A stretch of DNA of 64,000 nucleotides from Membranipora membranacea (lineage: Eukaryota; Bryozoa; Gymnolaemata; Cheilostomatida; Membraniporidae), in assembly GCA_914767715.1 (NCBI GenBank), contig OU612069.1:23991387-24055386 (forward strand), given 5' to 3'. The notes under the pieces are model-generated. The model had not been told where the DNA came from. It did no database searches and worked only from the letters and a program-made list of their open reading frames with translations. This document shows positions 1 to 11,214 of this stretch, piece by piece (positions within the stretch are counted from its first letter, which is position 1; the number at the start of each line of letters is the position of its first letter). The translations under genes were made by a program, and so were the position numbers.

Positions 1-665
1 CCGTCCCTATCACTTCCCACTTCTCCGGTAACTCACTCGGTTTCATTGTTTTGTCCTGCATTCTCTGAAACTTTATACACGTGTTGCAGTTCTCTACCAT
101 CTCCTTGATCTCCCTGTTTGTGGCCGGCCACCATACTGATTCTCTGGCGCGTCTGGTTGTCTTCACAATTCCCTGGTGTCCACTATGTAACTTTGTGAGG
201 ATTCTCGCTCTCAGCTCTAAAAGAATATATATCCTGGAGTTCAACATCACTAATCCTTCCACTATACTCAAATTATCTATGTTCGCTCTTACTCTCCTCC
301 CTTCTGCTGATAGCCTCTCCGGCCAGTCTCCCCCTATTCTTCTAACTACATCTTGATAATCCGCGTCCGTCTCTCCTGCTTTCCCTACCACTTCCAGATT
401 TACATCTGATATGGCATTTATGTATGTCCTTGCATGCCTTTCCACTCTCTGTATCTTCACCCTTTCCTTCCCATCTGGGGGTCTTGACAGAAGATCGGCT
501 ACAAACATCCCCTCTCCCAGGGTATGAAAGATCCTATACTGGTACCGCATCAGTCTCATCTTGAACCTCTGGACTCTCAAAGGCAAATCCGATAAGTCCC
601 TACTGCCTAACAGCGGGATTAAGGGCTTGTGGTCTGTCTCTATCTCAAACGTTCTCCCAACTAGC
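1..665 (-). pseudogene. Gypsy RNase H C-terminal part and integrase zinc-binding domain
   Basis: One open minus-strand frame of about 221 codons runs from 665 off the left edge. It starts in the RNase H domain (TDHKPL motif near 625) and continues through the linker (DLLSRPP near 495) into an integrase H2C2 finger: the LHSGH block near 200, a WWP motif near 130 and the CNTC pair near 95-85. The catalytic DDE core would lie outside the window. A TAG at 666-668 cuts this frame off from the upstream RNase H segment (about 669-810, with the EKEALAITWACEKF block) at a place where a tyrosine codon is likely. The enzyme part is therefore relic coding sequence. Confidence 0.8.
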
Positions 666-813
666 TAGAAATCGAACTTTTCACAGGCCCATGTAATTGC
701 CAATGCCTCCTTCTCTATCTGGCCATACCTACGCTCTGTCTCCGTCATCTTTCTTGAACCGTATACTACCGGCTGCCATTCTCCAAACTAATTTTCCTGC
801 ATTAATGCTGCCC

Positions 814-1696
814 CTAATGAGTGGGCGCTCGCATCAGCCGTAACTCCATGCCTCCTTCCATAGTCAAACAGAGCCAGTACCGGCGATTTGACAATCGCTT
901 CCCTAACCTTGTCGAAGCTCTCCTGCTGCCTATACGTCCAGCACCAGGGTCATTCTTGGCCCGCACCAGTTCATGCAATGGGACCTCTAACTCCGAGAGC
1001 AATGGGCTGAATCTCCCTAGGTAATTCACCATAGCCAGAAACCGTTTCAACTCCTTCAAATCCTGAGGCGCCGGCATCTCCTTGATCGCTCTCTCTTTTT
1101 CCGGGTCCACTCTTAGACCCTCACTACTCAATATATGGCCCAAAAATTTTACCTCCTTCACCGAAAATTCACAATTATCTTTATTCAAAGTTAGACCTGA
1201 ACTGATTCAACACCTCTTCCAACCTTTTGTTGTGCTCCTCCTTTGTGCTCCCCACTACCAAAATATCATCCATCATACATACTACCCCCTTACCCTCGCC
1301 CAGAATCTTATACATTTGACGTTGAAAAAATTCTGGAGCAGCCGATATTCCGAAGGGCATCTTGCAGTATTGGTACCGACCGAAAGGCGTAATGAATGTC
1401 GTGTATTCCCTGGAAGCCTCCTCTAGCCTGATTTGCCAGAATCCTGATTTAGCATCAATCTTACTAAAGAACTTGCTCCCTTCTAGTGATGCTAATGTGT
1501 CTTCAAGTCTCGGCAGTGGAAAATGTTCTCTCTGGACACTCTTGTTCAGCTGGGTCAGATCAACGCACAACCTCACCCTGCCGTTCGACTTGGGCGCTAC
1601 TACCATACCCGAGCACCATGTGGTCGGGTACTCCACCTTTTCTATAACTCCTGATTTCTCCATCCTCTCCAGTACACACTTTGTTGCTTCTCTAAG
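814..1696 (-). pseudogene. Gypsy reverse transcriptase, copy 1 (truncated)
   Basis: The minus strand encodes the RT palm from the LREATKC block (just below 1696) through VVAPKSNGR, the FFSKIDAKSGFWQI block holding the first catalytic aspartate, PFG, and the VCMMDDILV box with the catalytic Asp pair near 1275. It continues to the thumb/connection (KFLGHILS near 1140). Compared with copy 2, eight bases are missing near 1209, which shifts the frame, so coding continues in 814-1188 in another frame. The N-terminal side stops abruptly at 1696 where repeat X begins. The intact palm motifs make the identification firm, but the gene is broken. Confidence 0.85.
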
Positions 1697-4244
1697 GCAT
1701 GAATAGAACACAGAAATGCAAAGGAACATAACTCCTAATAACGTGAATTTAATAGTGTAGACATCCGATACAAAATGTGGTGTAAAAAATCACTACAAAT
1801 TTTAACTCTTTTACCAATACAGATACGCTTAGCCATGCCAAAATTACTCATCTTAAACAACTACTATCAAAGCACTTTAAATCTTGTTAATTTTGTTACC
1901 AGTGTATTTTTTTCTCTTTCTCCATCAGTTAGATTCACTACACACAATAACTTTACACTGAAAAAAGTGATGACAGACATGTACCAAACATACTCAGACA
2001 ATTAATGATTCAACTCTCAGTCTCAAATTGTATGAAACAAAGAAAAGATTATATAACTAGCACTGTAAACTTTTCAATAACACCGTATAGTGTATACAAG
2101 CAAATATGTAATCTAAACCTTAACCAATAGTAAGTGCATGCTGATCAATTAAGACATCCAATAAGAAAATTAATTAATCACAGCAATCAATTAAAACAAA
2201 AAAATTATTACAAACTCTTTGACTAATGGAGATACACACAGCCACCAGACTTACTCATTTTTTAAACAACTACTATCAAAGCGTTTTAAATCTTGTTAAT
2301 TATATTACTAGTGTATTTTTTTCTTTTTCTCTCCACTTTTCTTAATTTTTAAGTTATTTGTACTGTCACTGCATGAAATACAATCATGAAGATGATTGTA
2401 GATTGGCAATAAAAGTACATCCGCACTTCCTTGATGGTGGGTTGATTCTGGACATGAGTGCTTCATCCAGTTACATCATGATTGTTACACATAGTTTTTG
2501 CTACTTTTTTCATGTGGGTTTATTGCTGGAGAGAAAATTAATAATACTTATATATAGACTGAGCGCAATTGAGTGAAATAAAGGCAAAAAAATTAAATCA
2601 ATATGTAGATAATTGCAATAGAAATATTAAAAATAGAAAGGGGCAGTCTGATAGCCTGCGGCTAGAGTGTAGACAGTCCTTCTGTAAAGCCTGAAGGTCA
2701 AATAAAAGAAACACCAGCATAAGGGTGTGTTAACACATACCCACAATGCAACATCAGTCTGTTCTATACACCAATGAGTCAACATTTACCTCATATACCT
2801 GGAAATACCAGGAAATTGCATTATGGGATATTATCTTATTAAGTTGTAGCATACTGCATGAGAATAGTCTACTGCTGTTTAACTTTGAAGGACTCCTGGT
2901 GGGAATTGAGTATATCGTCTGATAGGGGCAGCTCCAATGAGCTTGTCTCCACAGGTGTGGGGCACCGAGTCCTTAGAAAAAAGGCTTCAATCGTTTTCAA
3001 TCTATGACTCAAGAGAGTTAGGCGATGTCCAAGCAAACCTGAAAACATGTATAACTAGCGTCATGCACACTCCTCAGAAGTCACAAAGAATTTGCTGTGT
3101 CCAACTAAACACCCTGTTCATCATTCTGAGTGGAGCCAGTAGGAAATTGATGCACTACAACCTCCCGTATTGCCAATGGGGAAACAGCATACCAGCGCCT
3201 AATGTTAAACAACATCAAAAAAAGTCTTGACCAAGTATTCAACTGCTAAGTAAGAAAAACCTCCAAGGATCAGTGGTTCAAATTTTAGGAATAGCCTTGT
3301 GTTGTGACCTCAACAAAACCAATGGCCACATTACAAGGTCAGTTCAACAGTACATATTGGTATTAATTTTATCAGTTGATACTGAGATTTCATTGACTAG
3401 ACTTAGTTCTGGCATTTTGAGCGGGTGCGAAAATACAGGACTGCCCGTCATGACCAAGGAAAATTAACTCTTTAACATGATGGTTTAATTGCAAGGGTCA
3501 GGAACCAGCCGCAATATTATATAAATATCTCTTGGAATCTGTTGACCCACCTAATAATATATTCTGACAGAGGAATTTATTGGCTAAAAAATGCCAATGT
3601 CATCATGACTATCGGTAAAATAAATGACAACACTACGATACCCTCATGAAAAATACTATCAAATTTGGGCATAACCTAGTGTTGTGACCACAACAAAATC
3701 GATTGCCACATTGCAAGGGCATTTCAACAATACATCTTTGTATTAAATTAATAAGTTTAGACTGTGATTTCATTGGCTAGACTGAGTTCTGGCATTTTAA
3801 AAGAGTTTCAAAATATATCATTGCCAGTCGTGACTGAGAAAAAATTGTCCCATTAAAATGATGGTTTAATTGCAAGGATCAGGAGCCAACTGCAATATTA
3901 TAAATAAATATCTTTTGTAATTTGTTGACCCACTCAATCATATATTCTGTCAGAGGAATTCATTGGCCAAAAAATTCAGAAAAATTATATTTGTCATCAT
4001 GACTATCGGTAAAATAACAGATAGCACTACAATACCCCCTATGAAATACACGAACAAATTTGGCAATAACCTATTGTTGTGACCACAACAAAACCAATGG
4101 CCATGCTAAAAGGTTATTTCAGCAATACATATCGGTTACTAACAGCTGAGACTGTGAGTTTCGCCTAGTTCTGGCTTATTGAATGAGTGCCAAATTTCAG
4201 GATTGACAGAGAAGATCACGAAAACAATTGCCAAGTATCCAGCT
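1697..4244. repeat. Repeat X, copy 1, lying between two Gypsy RT copies
   Basis: A noncoding AT-rich segment of about 2.5 kb that recurs at 13841-18465. Both copies start at the same bases (GCATGAATAGAACACAG). Inside it are direct repeats: 1786-1935 matches 2190-2340, and a unit of about 385-390 bp is repeated from about 3280, 3663 and 4050. There is no convincing coding frame: the one frame of note (2358-2576) is stopped in the other copy. Terminal inverted repeats were not found, so its class is unknown. The right end is truncated relative to copy 2. Confidence 0.8.
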
Positions 4245-4246
4245 TA

Positions 4247-5182
4247 AGCCTCTATGCCTTCTTCCATAGTCAAACAGAGCCAGTACCGGCGATTTGACGA
4301 TCGCTTCCCTAACCTTGTCGAAGCTCTCCTGCTGCCTATACGTCCAGCTCCGGAGTCATTCTTGGCCCCCACCAGTTCACGCAATGGGACCTCTAACTCC
4401 GAGAGCAATGGGCTGAATCTCCCTAGGTAATTCACCATAGCCAGAAACCGTTTCAACTCCTTCAAATCCTGAGGCACCGGCATCTCCTTGATCGCTCTCT
4501 CTTTCTCCGGGTCTACCCTTATGCCCTCACTACTCAATATATGGCCCAAAAATTTTACCTCCTTCACCGAAAATTCACATTTATCTTTATTCAAAGTTAG
4601 ACCTGAACTCTCTAACTTATTCAACACCTCTTCTAACCTTTTGTTGTGCTCCTCCTTTGTGCTCCCCACTACCAAAATATCATCCACCATACATACTACC
4701 CCCTTACTATCGCCTAGAATCTTATACATTTGACGTTTAAAAAATTCTGGAGCAGCCGATATTCAGAAAGGCATCTTGCAGTATTGGTACCGACCGAAAG
4801 GCGTAATGAAAGTCGTGTATTCCCTGGATGCCTCCTCTAGCCTGATTTGCCAGAATCCTGATTTAGCATCCATCTTACTAAAGAACTTGCTCCCTTCAAG
4901 TGATGCTAATGTATCTTCAAGTCTTGGCAGTGAAAAATGTCCTCTCTGGACACTCTTGTTCAGCTGGGTCAGATCAACGCACAACCTCACCCTGCCGTTC
5001 GACTTGGGCGCTACTACCATGCCCGAGCACCATGTGGTCGGGTACTCCACCTTTTCTATAACTCCTAATTTCTCCATCCTCTCCAGTTCACACTTTGTTG
5101 CTTCTCTAAGTCCTATCTGTACTCTTCTTGGAACACACAGGCATAATTGAACTGCGTCGTCTTTGAGATATCCTAAATACAT
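4247..5182 (-). pseudogene. Gypsy reverse transcriptase, copy 2
   Basis: Minus-strand RT homologous to 814-1696, with the same order of blocks: LREATKCELERMEKLG near 5100, VVAPKSNGR, FFSKMDAKSGFWQ, then a TGA stop near 4764 where copy 1 has the glycine of PFGIS, then the VCMVDDILV catalytic box near 4680 and KFLGHILS near 4560. It joins without a break to the protease-RT linker on its upstream side (5106-5339). Its downstream side ends at repeat X instead of entering RNase H. A single stop codon is the only damage seen inside the RT block. Confidence 0.85.
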
Positions 5183-5339
5183 CTGGCAACACCCCTAGTT
5201 TTCTGAAAAATTTAGGATGTCTACTCCGTACCTCATCTATTACCAAACGGACAGTCTTCACTAAACTTAGTTTCCTTACTTCCGGCTTTCCTATCAAGTT
5301 ATTCCTCGCTCCCTTCATCACGTACACTGTACTAGGCAC
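5106..5339 (-). pseudogene. Gypsy pol, region between protease and RT
   Basis: A 77-codon minus-strand frame lying just downstream of the protease in element orientation. It contains a VYVMKGARNNLIGKPE block, which resembles the conserved segment between protease and RT in Gypsy pol (GxxxNLLG-type motif), followed by RKLSLVK. It overlaps the start of the RT frame at 5182, and the frame changes before LREATKC, so the polyprotein is interrupted here or an indel is present. Confidence 0.65.
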
Positions 5340-5558
5340 TTATTGCCCCCACGCTGAAACTATGTCTATCTTCATTTTTCCTACTACGCCTAGCAGGCTC
5401 CCATCGGCGCCAGTAAATATCCTCTCCGTTTTTGCTACCTTGCCTCCAAATCGCTCTGTGGTTGTTGCTGTTATAACTGACACGTCCACTCCTGTGTCCA
5501 CCAAGAACCTAACCGTTTTCCTATCACACCTCAAATTTATTTCAAAGTCTTTATCCAC
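5340..5558 (-). CDS. Gypsy aspartic protease (pol fragment)
   Basis: A 72-codon minus-strand frame. The FLVDTGVDVSVI segment near 5500 is the catalytic DTG motif of retroviral-type aspartic proteases, in the usual hydrophobic context. The later GVVGKMKIDIV stretch fits the second conserved strand. It lies between the gag zinc knuckle and the RT, as expected. The enzyme would cleave the Gag-Pol polyprotein. The frame is a piece of a longer polyprotein, so the ATG used to mark its start has no special meaning. Confidence 0.75.
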   Translation of the reverse strand: MDKDFEINLRCDRKTVRFLVDTGVDVSVITATTTERFGGKVAKTERIFTGADGSLLGVVGKMKIDIVSAWGQ

Positions 5559-5588
5559 TCCTATCTTGCTCTTTAACTGTCACAAAGA

Positions 5589-6330
5589 CTATTCCGAATC
5601 ACTCGAGTATCCACTTATGGCATTAACCTGCCCCTTGCTATTTTTCTGCTGCCCACTTCCTCTGTCTTTCGACTTTGGGCAATCTCTGGCAAAGTGGGGT
5701 CCCCCGCATTCGTTACATTTGCCGAATCTTGGGCCTTTCTTTTTCTTGTAAGCACTGGGGCATTCCCTCATCAGGTGGTTTTGGCTATTGCATATGAAGC
5801 AGCCCCTGCCTATTCCTCTACTCTACTCTATTCCTCTTTTGCCGACTCGAACCGCAAGCACACTGAGTTGACCTTATCCACATCTAGACTTGTCAACTCT
5901 CTCCTCTAATTTCTGTTCTATGGCCAGATATCTATGTCTTGTTGCTACTACGTTTTCCTTTTCTTGAAAATGTGCCGAAAACTCCCCTTTCAACTCGTCA
6001 TACTGCATTTTCGACACATCCACATTCTAGGTATCGAATATGTCCATTCCTATTTCCCCCATACTGTCTAACAACAATGCTGCCTTCCTCTGTTCGACCT
6101 CAAACTTCCTCTGGTACTCTTTACTTTTTTTCTCTTGTAGTGGCGCCCTCAGCATCGTTGTGGTTCTTAAACCCTGCTCCTATAACTGCTATTTCAAATC
6201 GTCTGATAAATCTATTCCAACCCTCTGCTCCATGTTCTACTATAAACATAGGTGTACTCACTCCTCTTCCAAACTTACTATCCATCCTACAGATAGTCAC
6301 GCTCAACAATATCAATCTCAACAAACTTCT
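5589..6330 (-). pseudogene. Gypsy gag with CCHC zinc knuckle
   Basis: Minus-strand gag in several frames. The N-terminal part near 6290-6121 has the VEHGAEGWNRFIRRFEIA block, typical of a retrotransposon Gag core. The middle part (about 6130-5890) has FSAHFQEKENVVATRHRY, the usual helix region. The C-terminal 5771-5589 has a CCHC knuckle, CNECGGPHFARDC, followed by a basic then acidic tail. A TAG near 6026 and at least one frame change interrupt it. The protein would form the particle and bind element RNA. The probable start is near 6288 (MDSKFGRG). Confidence 0.75.
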
Positions 6331-6419
6331 CTTGTGACGTCACTATCTTCTCTATCTCTCTAACTTGTCAACAACCACTATAACTCACTAAACTGGCACT
6401 TGTCCCTCTCTCCCTTTTA

Positions 6420-6431
6420 CTTCTGACACCA
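6420..6431 (-). promoter_or_regulatory. Primer binding site, tRNA-Leu type
   Basis: On the minus strand the bases read TGGTGTCAGAAG followed by T, which complements the 3' end (ACTTCTGACACCA) of animal tRNA-Leu isoacceptors. It lies five bases internal to the inferred LTR end and about 130 bases before the probable gag start, where minus-strand DNA synthesis of an LTR element begins. Confidence 0.7.
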
Positions 6432-6436
6432 TATAG

Positions 6437-6645
6437 TGTATGGTACTCACCAGTTCTGTAGCCCTTTGGCCCTCTATAGTATGTCTAGCTCAGCTTGGTC
6501 TCTCTGTGGCTCCTTGTCACCCTCCTGGCTCTTGCGCATCCCGGAAGTCCCCCTTCCTCTATCCTGCAGGTAGTCACTGTCTAAAGCTCCTTGACCCATG
6601 GTTCTTATATCTCGGACTACACTACAGTGCGCACTATGTGTTACA
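6437..6645 (-). repeat. Candidate 5' LTR of the Gypsy element
   Basis: On the minus strand this 209-bp piece begins TGTAACAC and ends CATACA, so it has TG...CA termini and a short TGTA/TACA inverted pair. It contains a TATAAGAA box near 6605. It ends five bases before the primer binding site. The partner LTR is outside the window, so the outer boundary at 6645 rests on the terminal bases and composition only. Confidence 0.5.
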
Positions 6646-7993
6646 TGCTAATGCCCTCCCACCACACTGCACAGACCTGACCACAGCCCACAGCTGTCCT
6701 TTTTACTTCTTCAAAACAAAACATTATGATAGATTTCTGTCTGCCATAATAATAAGCATTGCATTGACTGGTTGGAAAAGAACAATGCTGATTGATCAAC
6801 TATTGGTCAGATCATTTCCAACCCCTCTCTATGAATTCTCTTGTTGTGACTTTGCCCCATTGGTAAACAGGGAGTTTGTTCCTCATTTTCAATCCAAAAG
6901 TTCCTTGTCTTACTCTGGTGGAGCTCCGAAACTAGCTATGAGCAAACAAACTTCTTTAGCAACTCGCATTGTCTGTGTTTTCATAGCCAAAACTTCAATC
7001 CACTCGGAATAGATGTAGAATGCTAAGGCTTAGTTATGCTCCTATTCCTTTCCTCTTCGCATCACTTTATATCCCTGTATCAATGGGCTAACCCTGCCCA
7101 AGATCAAGATCATTGCCGGAAGGCGCATAATGATCATCGAATATCTTGAATGCTTGCACACAAATTTCACATATCTACACTGCAACTTTTTCCCCTTCAC
7201 ATCAAATATCATGCTTCCAACTGTATTCACAATGGGAGTGCATCGATTCTTACAAGTATTTACCCCTGTCGCAAAAGAATATACTCTGACATAACTACAA
7301 ACAATTTTCTGCATAGCAATTGAATTGTGCATCGAACATAGTTGAACATGATTCTTAATACCTTGAATCAGAATCAGGTTATCGCTGGGAATCTGAAATA
7401 ATATATCAAACCTGAATCTATGGTGCACAATTATGCAAATACCACCAGAGTGTTCCCATTTCATTGCTCTCATACCTTTGATATGCTAATCATATCCCTG
7501 AGGTTTTACCATAGACACTGACTTCCTACATGACAGTCAAATAAAGATTTACTATTGTTTTCTTATCGGATTTTGTGATCGCTTCATGTTTACTAGATTC
7601 CAGCAACCACCTTGGTTTATCAGTTATACACATACTGGGAAGGTTCCGGTGTTATCCTGAGCAATTGGAAGTGCTGAGTTTATGAATGAATCAAATGTTC
7701 TAATAGCAGCTCCTGCTGGGAAGACCATTACAAATATTCTATAAAATACAAATGCAAGTTTGAGTCAGAGGTTATCCAGTCAAAGGTGCTACTAAATATG
7801 GCAGAAGGTAGAGGTAGTAGCATGAGTCGCCTGAAAGCTCGTAGGGATATTTAATTACTAATATAACTTAATTAAAACCATCTCAAATAAGATACTCAGC
7901 AAACAAATTTAACTGTTGTGGAGAAAGGTGCGATTGTTGTAAGATGCAGAGCCAAATGAAATCTTATGCAGAATCTCCTTTTTCCTATCATAC
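6646..7993. other. Stretch without a recognised gene
   Basis: Flank of the Gypsy element. Short open frames on both strands have no recognisable domain and no splice pattern that I trust. No repeat shared with the rest of the window was noticed. Confidence 0.5.
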
Positions 7994-8088
7994 CTGATTT
8001 CTGAGGAGTTATTGGTGTCATGGCATCTTTGAACTCCTTCTCAATCAAATTGATAGCCTCTCTCTCCCCAATATCAGGATAAAGAGGA
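7994..8088 (-). CDS. Exon-like segment, PLYPDIGE module
   Basis: On the minus strand a 95-bp open piece is bounded by TTATAG on the acceptor side and GTATGA on the donor side. It encodes about 31 residues, including PLYPDIGEREAINLIEKEF and DAMTPITPQKS. Two weaker minus-strand relatives in the window (SNPLYSDFEEKDAIDLI near 10600; LxFDYEENSIEFIERH near 10950) support an origin in coding sequence. Function is not recognised. Confidence 0.45.
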
Positions 8089-8269
8089 CTATAAGAGGAT
8101 AAAAAAAATAAGTCACAGAATGTGCCGTTTTATAAGAAGTTCAAAACTTAAAGAAAGTTTCCTGTACCTGTACCTGTACCTGACTGGTGGCCTATGTGTG
8201 AATTGTGTTGGTGTAGCTGTTTTTTTATGGATATAGTTACACTGAGGTGTCTTTGGAGCAATAATAAAC

Positions 8270-8665
8270 ACACGCACATTGACTCAGTTCCTCTCTTTCG
8301 TCTGAAATAAGTTGATACTGAGCATGATAAACAAAATCCGTCAGGAGAAAGCTAGAGGAGTTTATACTTGTGATACATTGTCACCATTGGATTGAGAAGA
8401 TGAATTATATTCACTTTATACTGACAGATCTTCATATTCTTCAGATAGAGTCACGCTGTATACTTTCCTGTCATCATATATATCTATATTATAAGACAAT
8501 ATATTTATGTAATCTCTCTGCTTTGATATCGCATAAGATGTTTGACTTATTTGGTGGTTTCAAAAGCACTTCAATGACCGCAGTAATATTGAGCATGTTA
8601 ACCAACAATTCTTCTCAATGGAAACGGAAGCCCTTAATAGCCACTCCCATATTAATTTTGTAATA
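8270..8665. repeat. Segmental duplication, copy A (partner 11215-11790)
   Basis: Diverged direct duplicate of 11215-11790. Shared landmarks are the AAATAAGTTG block near 8305, the TACTGACAGATCTTCATA block near 8420, and TTTCAAAAGCAC...TCAATGACC followed by GAGCATGTTAACCA near 8565-8605. The copies differ by many substitutions and indels, so the duplication is old. Confidence 0.7.
8395..8483 (-). pseudogene. Broken copy of the tyrosine-rich exon
   Basis: The minus strand after an ATATAG acceptor encodes DRKVYSVTLSEEYEDLSVY, nearly the same as the first half of the exon at 11399-11550. The similarity stops at about 8419 and the reading frame then runs into unrelated sequence, so the second half has been lost. 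Confidence 0.5.
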
Positions 8666-10552
8666 ATCACTTTTGATCCTCATAAATAAAGACAATTTCA
8701 GCTGTCTTGGCCAATGCTTTCGAGTTCTGAGTTGACCCCTGGCAGGAACTGCTGTTTTACACAATGAATCAGTCTCTAAATTGTGAGGTTGCTCCAGTTG
8801 ACACTAAGTGATTATAATTTACTCCTCCAACACCTCAATGGGCAAACTTGTTGATTTCTTTGTCATATGCAAAGACGGAACCTTTGGTGTGTTCCATGTT
8901 GTTGCTGACCAAAGCACCAAACTCCTTGATGTATATTATAGATGTTAAGATAGTGGCACCTATAGTCTTATTGTATGCTCTCTGTATCACTTTCATCTTG
9001 CTTGCATGTAAAGTTTTCTCTGAAATCCTCATGAACCAGTATATTACATCACATAGGTTATCCTAAAGCATTTTGACAGTGTTCATTTGAATGCACTAAA
9101 AAATCGGGACTTCAGGAGATTCTCTGACTCACCTTCTCGCCACTGGTACAGACCTATGAATCACATATTTAACACTCAAAACCTTTCGTCCTATTTTGAA
9201 TTATAGTAGTGTGCCGAAAGCTGTATAATCTTTTTTTTTCACTGAGACTCATGATAGCTGGTACTTATCCAAAATGTGTTTGCATTGTTGTTTGTGAGGT
9301 TTGTTTTGCTGGCTTGTGGCAGGTTTTCTCACTTACTTTCTCTTCTTGTGTACACCAAGGGACAGCTTGCTCTAAAAGGCTGTTATTTCACAATTTATGT
9401 TTCAATATCAATGTAGAAATGCTGCATATTAGCTTTAAAAATGTGATATAAAACGGGTATAACAGTCCTTCCAAAAACTTCTTAAAATTGTCAAGCATGT
9501 GTGCAAGACTTACTTTTTCAAGGAGAGTAAAAGCTTCGTTGTTTAGATCCATCCAAATCATACAATTTCATAACAAGAAAAAAATTCAAATAATGAATGA
9601 ATCAAGCTAAATTATTAGGTGAAAAATATTCATGTTTCTGTTTGTTCAAGCTGATAACAATTTGATATGGGTAAATTTGCATCCTCTGTTTCTTTTAACC
9701 ATTCAGGTGAGCCAGTTTCCACCGACCATCTGAATACCTTGAAGGAGGTATACGTTATTATCTCAATATATTTACTTGTATTACTCTCCTAAGTCGAGGG
9801 GGAACGCTTTCGAGCATGAGCTACATTTAGTCTACCATTAATAACATACATTCAATGTTAAGATGCAAGTCTTTCTTACCAGTCTCCTATCAGTTCTCCT
9901 GGTCTTGGAGTGGCGCCCTCGATGAGCTTATTCTTTATCCTGTTTTCTTTTGTGTTGCAGAGTAGATATCGAGATAAAAGAATCTTTAAGTATAGTCTAA
10001 ATTAATTTGACAACGTCTTTATCCTCAATATCAGGTCAGACAGGAATTCTGTATTTATGGTTCTTCATTATAATCATCACTACAGCAATCTGGAGTATAG
10101 CTGATACATGGTTTGTCTGTTTTGCCTACAAATGCTGTATGATTTAGCTGAGGGCCTATCTTGACATCTGGATGGTGAGGTTATTGCTATAGAAGCTGTT
10201 ATATCAAGTTTGTTTCACTGCCAGTAAAACTTAACCCAAAATATAGTCATAGCATTGGATTCAACTGTTCTGTTCTTTGGGTTTCAAAATATTTCAACTT
10301 TTGAATCAGATACTGACACAACAAAACAGCAAATATATGAACACCGAATACCCTTTGAAATTTAAATTAACGCTCTTTGACATTACATGAATTGATTTAA
10401 GCACAAATAACCTGCAACTTTTGAGATGCAAGTATTTAAAAAAACTATGTAGACAGTTAAGAAATAATCTTTGAGTAGAATTCTTATTGACTTTCTCTTT
10501 AATCTTTTTGTTGAGATGTTGAAGAGTCATTCGAGTCTTGGCACCTATAAGT
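8666..10552. other. Stretch without a supported gene
   Basis: AT-rich sequence within the decayed minus-strand locus. A 65-codon minus-strand frame (8835-9032) and a possible 41-base plus-strand exon bounded by CATTCAG and GTATAC near 9708-9748 were seen, but neither has support from similarity within the window. Confidence 0.4.
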
Positions 10553-11214
10553 TTATCCTATCAAATCAATAGCGTCTTTCTCCTCAAAATCAGAATATAG
10601 TGGATTTGAAAATTGAAAATTAACAAAATGGTAAAATAGAATAACATATAAACAATGGTGAGTCAGAAAAAAGGATATCTGATATCGGTAGACTAATTTA
10701 TGATAACTAGCTTCCAGGGGCAAGTTGAGCTCAGATTACCTGTGTGTAATGTTAATATTCAAGTATCCAAAGCACTATATGACCCAATATGCCAAGTTCT
10801 TAAACAAGCCTCTCATGTCAAACCTGATCTTTGAGTGGCACATTGGTGTCCTCAACTTCTGACGTCTTCCTCATTGCGTTGTAGATGAGAATTCAAAATA
10901 TGCCTCTCTATGAACTCAATGGAATTTTCCTCATAATCAAATTAAAGTGGACAAGAATCAAGCAATGGTAGTGAAACAATATCATATCACACAACAAAGG
11001 GGTCAGAGTGATGTTGGAATCAGAGAAAGTCAAAATACAAATGCGAATGGCTTTTATTCAGTCCAAGCTTACATTTGAAATAGAACATTGATGTTTGGGC
11101 ATGTTCGTAATTATCACAGTAAATTCTGACTGCCACCGTGATAGGGTATGAAACTCGGAGAACTAATGTCTTACTCACGGTGACTTAACTCTTGATATCA
11201 TATTAACTGCATTA

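Larger units (their letters stand above)
1..6645 (-). mobile_element. Ty3/Gypsy LTR retrotransposon, broken, left end outside the window
   Basis: Reading the minus strand from 6645 down to 1 gives a candidate LTR, a tRNA-Leu-type primer site, gag with a CCHC knuckle, a DTG protease, reverse transcriptase, RNase H and the HHCC zinc finger of an integrase. This is the Ty3/Gypsy order. The element is not intact. The RT region occurs twice (814-1696 and 4247-5182, about 96 percent alike over a stretch compared by eye) with a 2.5-kb noncoding repeat between the copies. Stops or frameshifts break gag, RT and RNase H. The second LTR and most of the integrase would lie left of base 1. It may be two related copies joined by recombination. 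Confidence 0.85.

Noticed and set aside
1082-1706. Plus-strand frames across the Gypsy RT (also 4488-4733, 4776-5150 and 5362-5751)
   Set aside because: They are antisense shadows of the minus-strand pol and gag.
2358-2576. 72-codon frame in repeat X copy 1
   Set aside because: The second copy of X has a stop after the second codon, and there is no recognisable domain.
6440-7012. 190-codon plus-strand frame
   Set aside because: It starts inside the candidate Gypsy LTR and runs into flank in antisense; no domain is visible.
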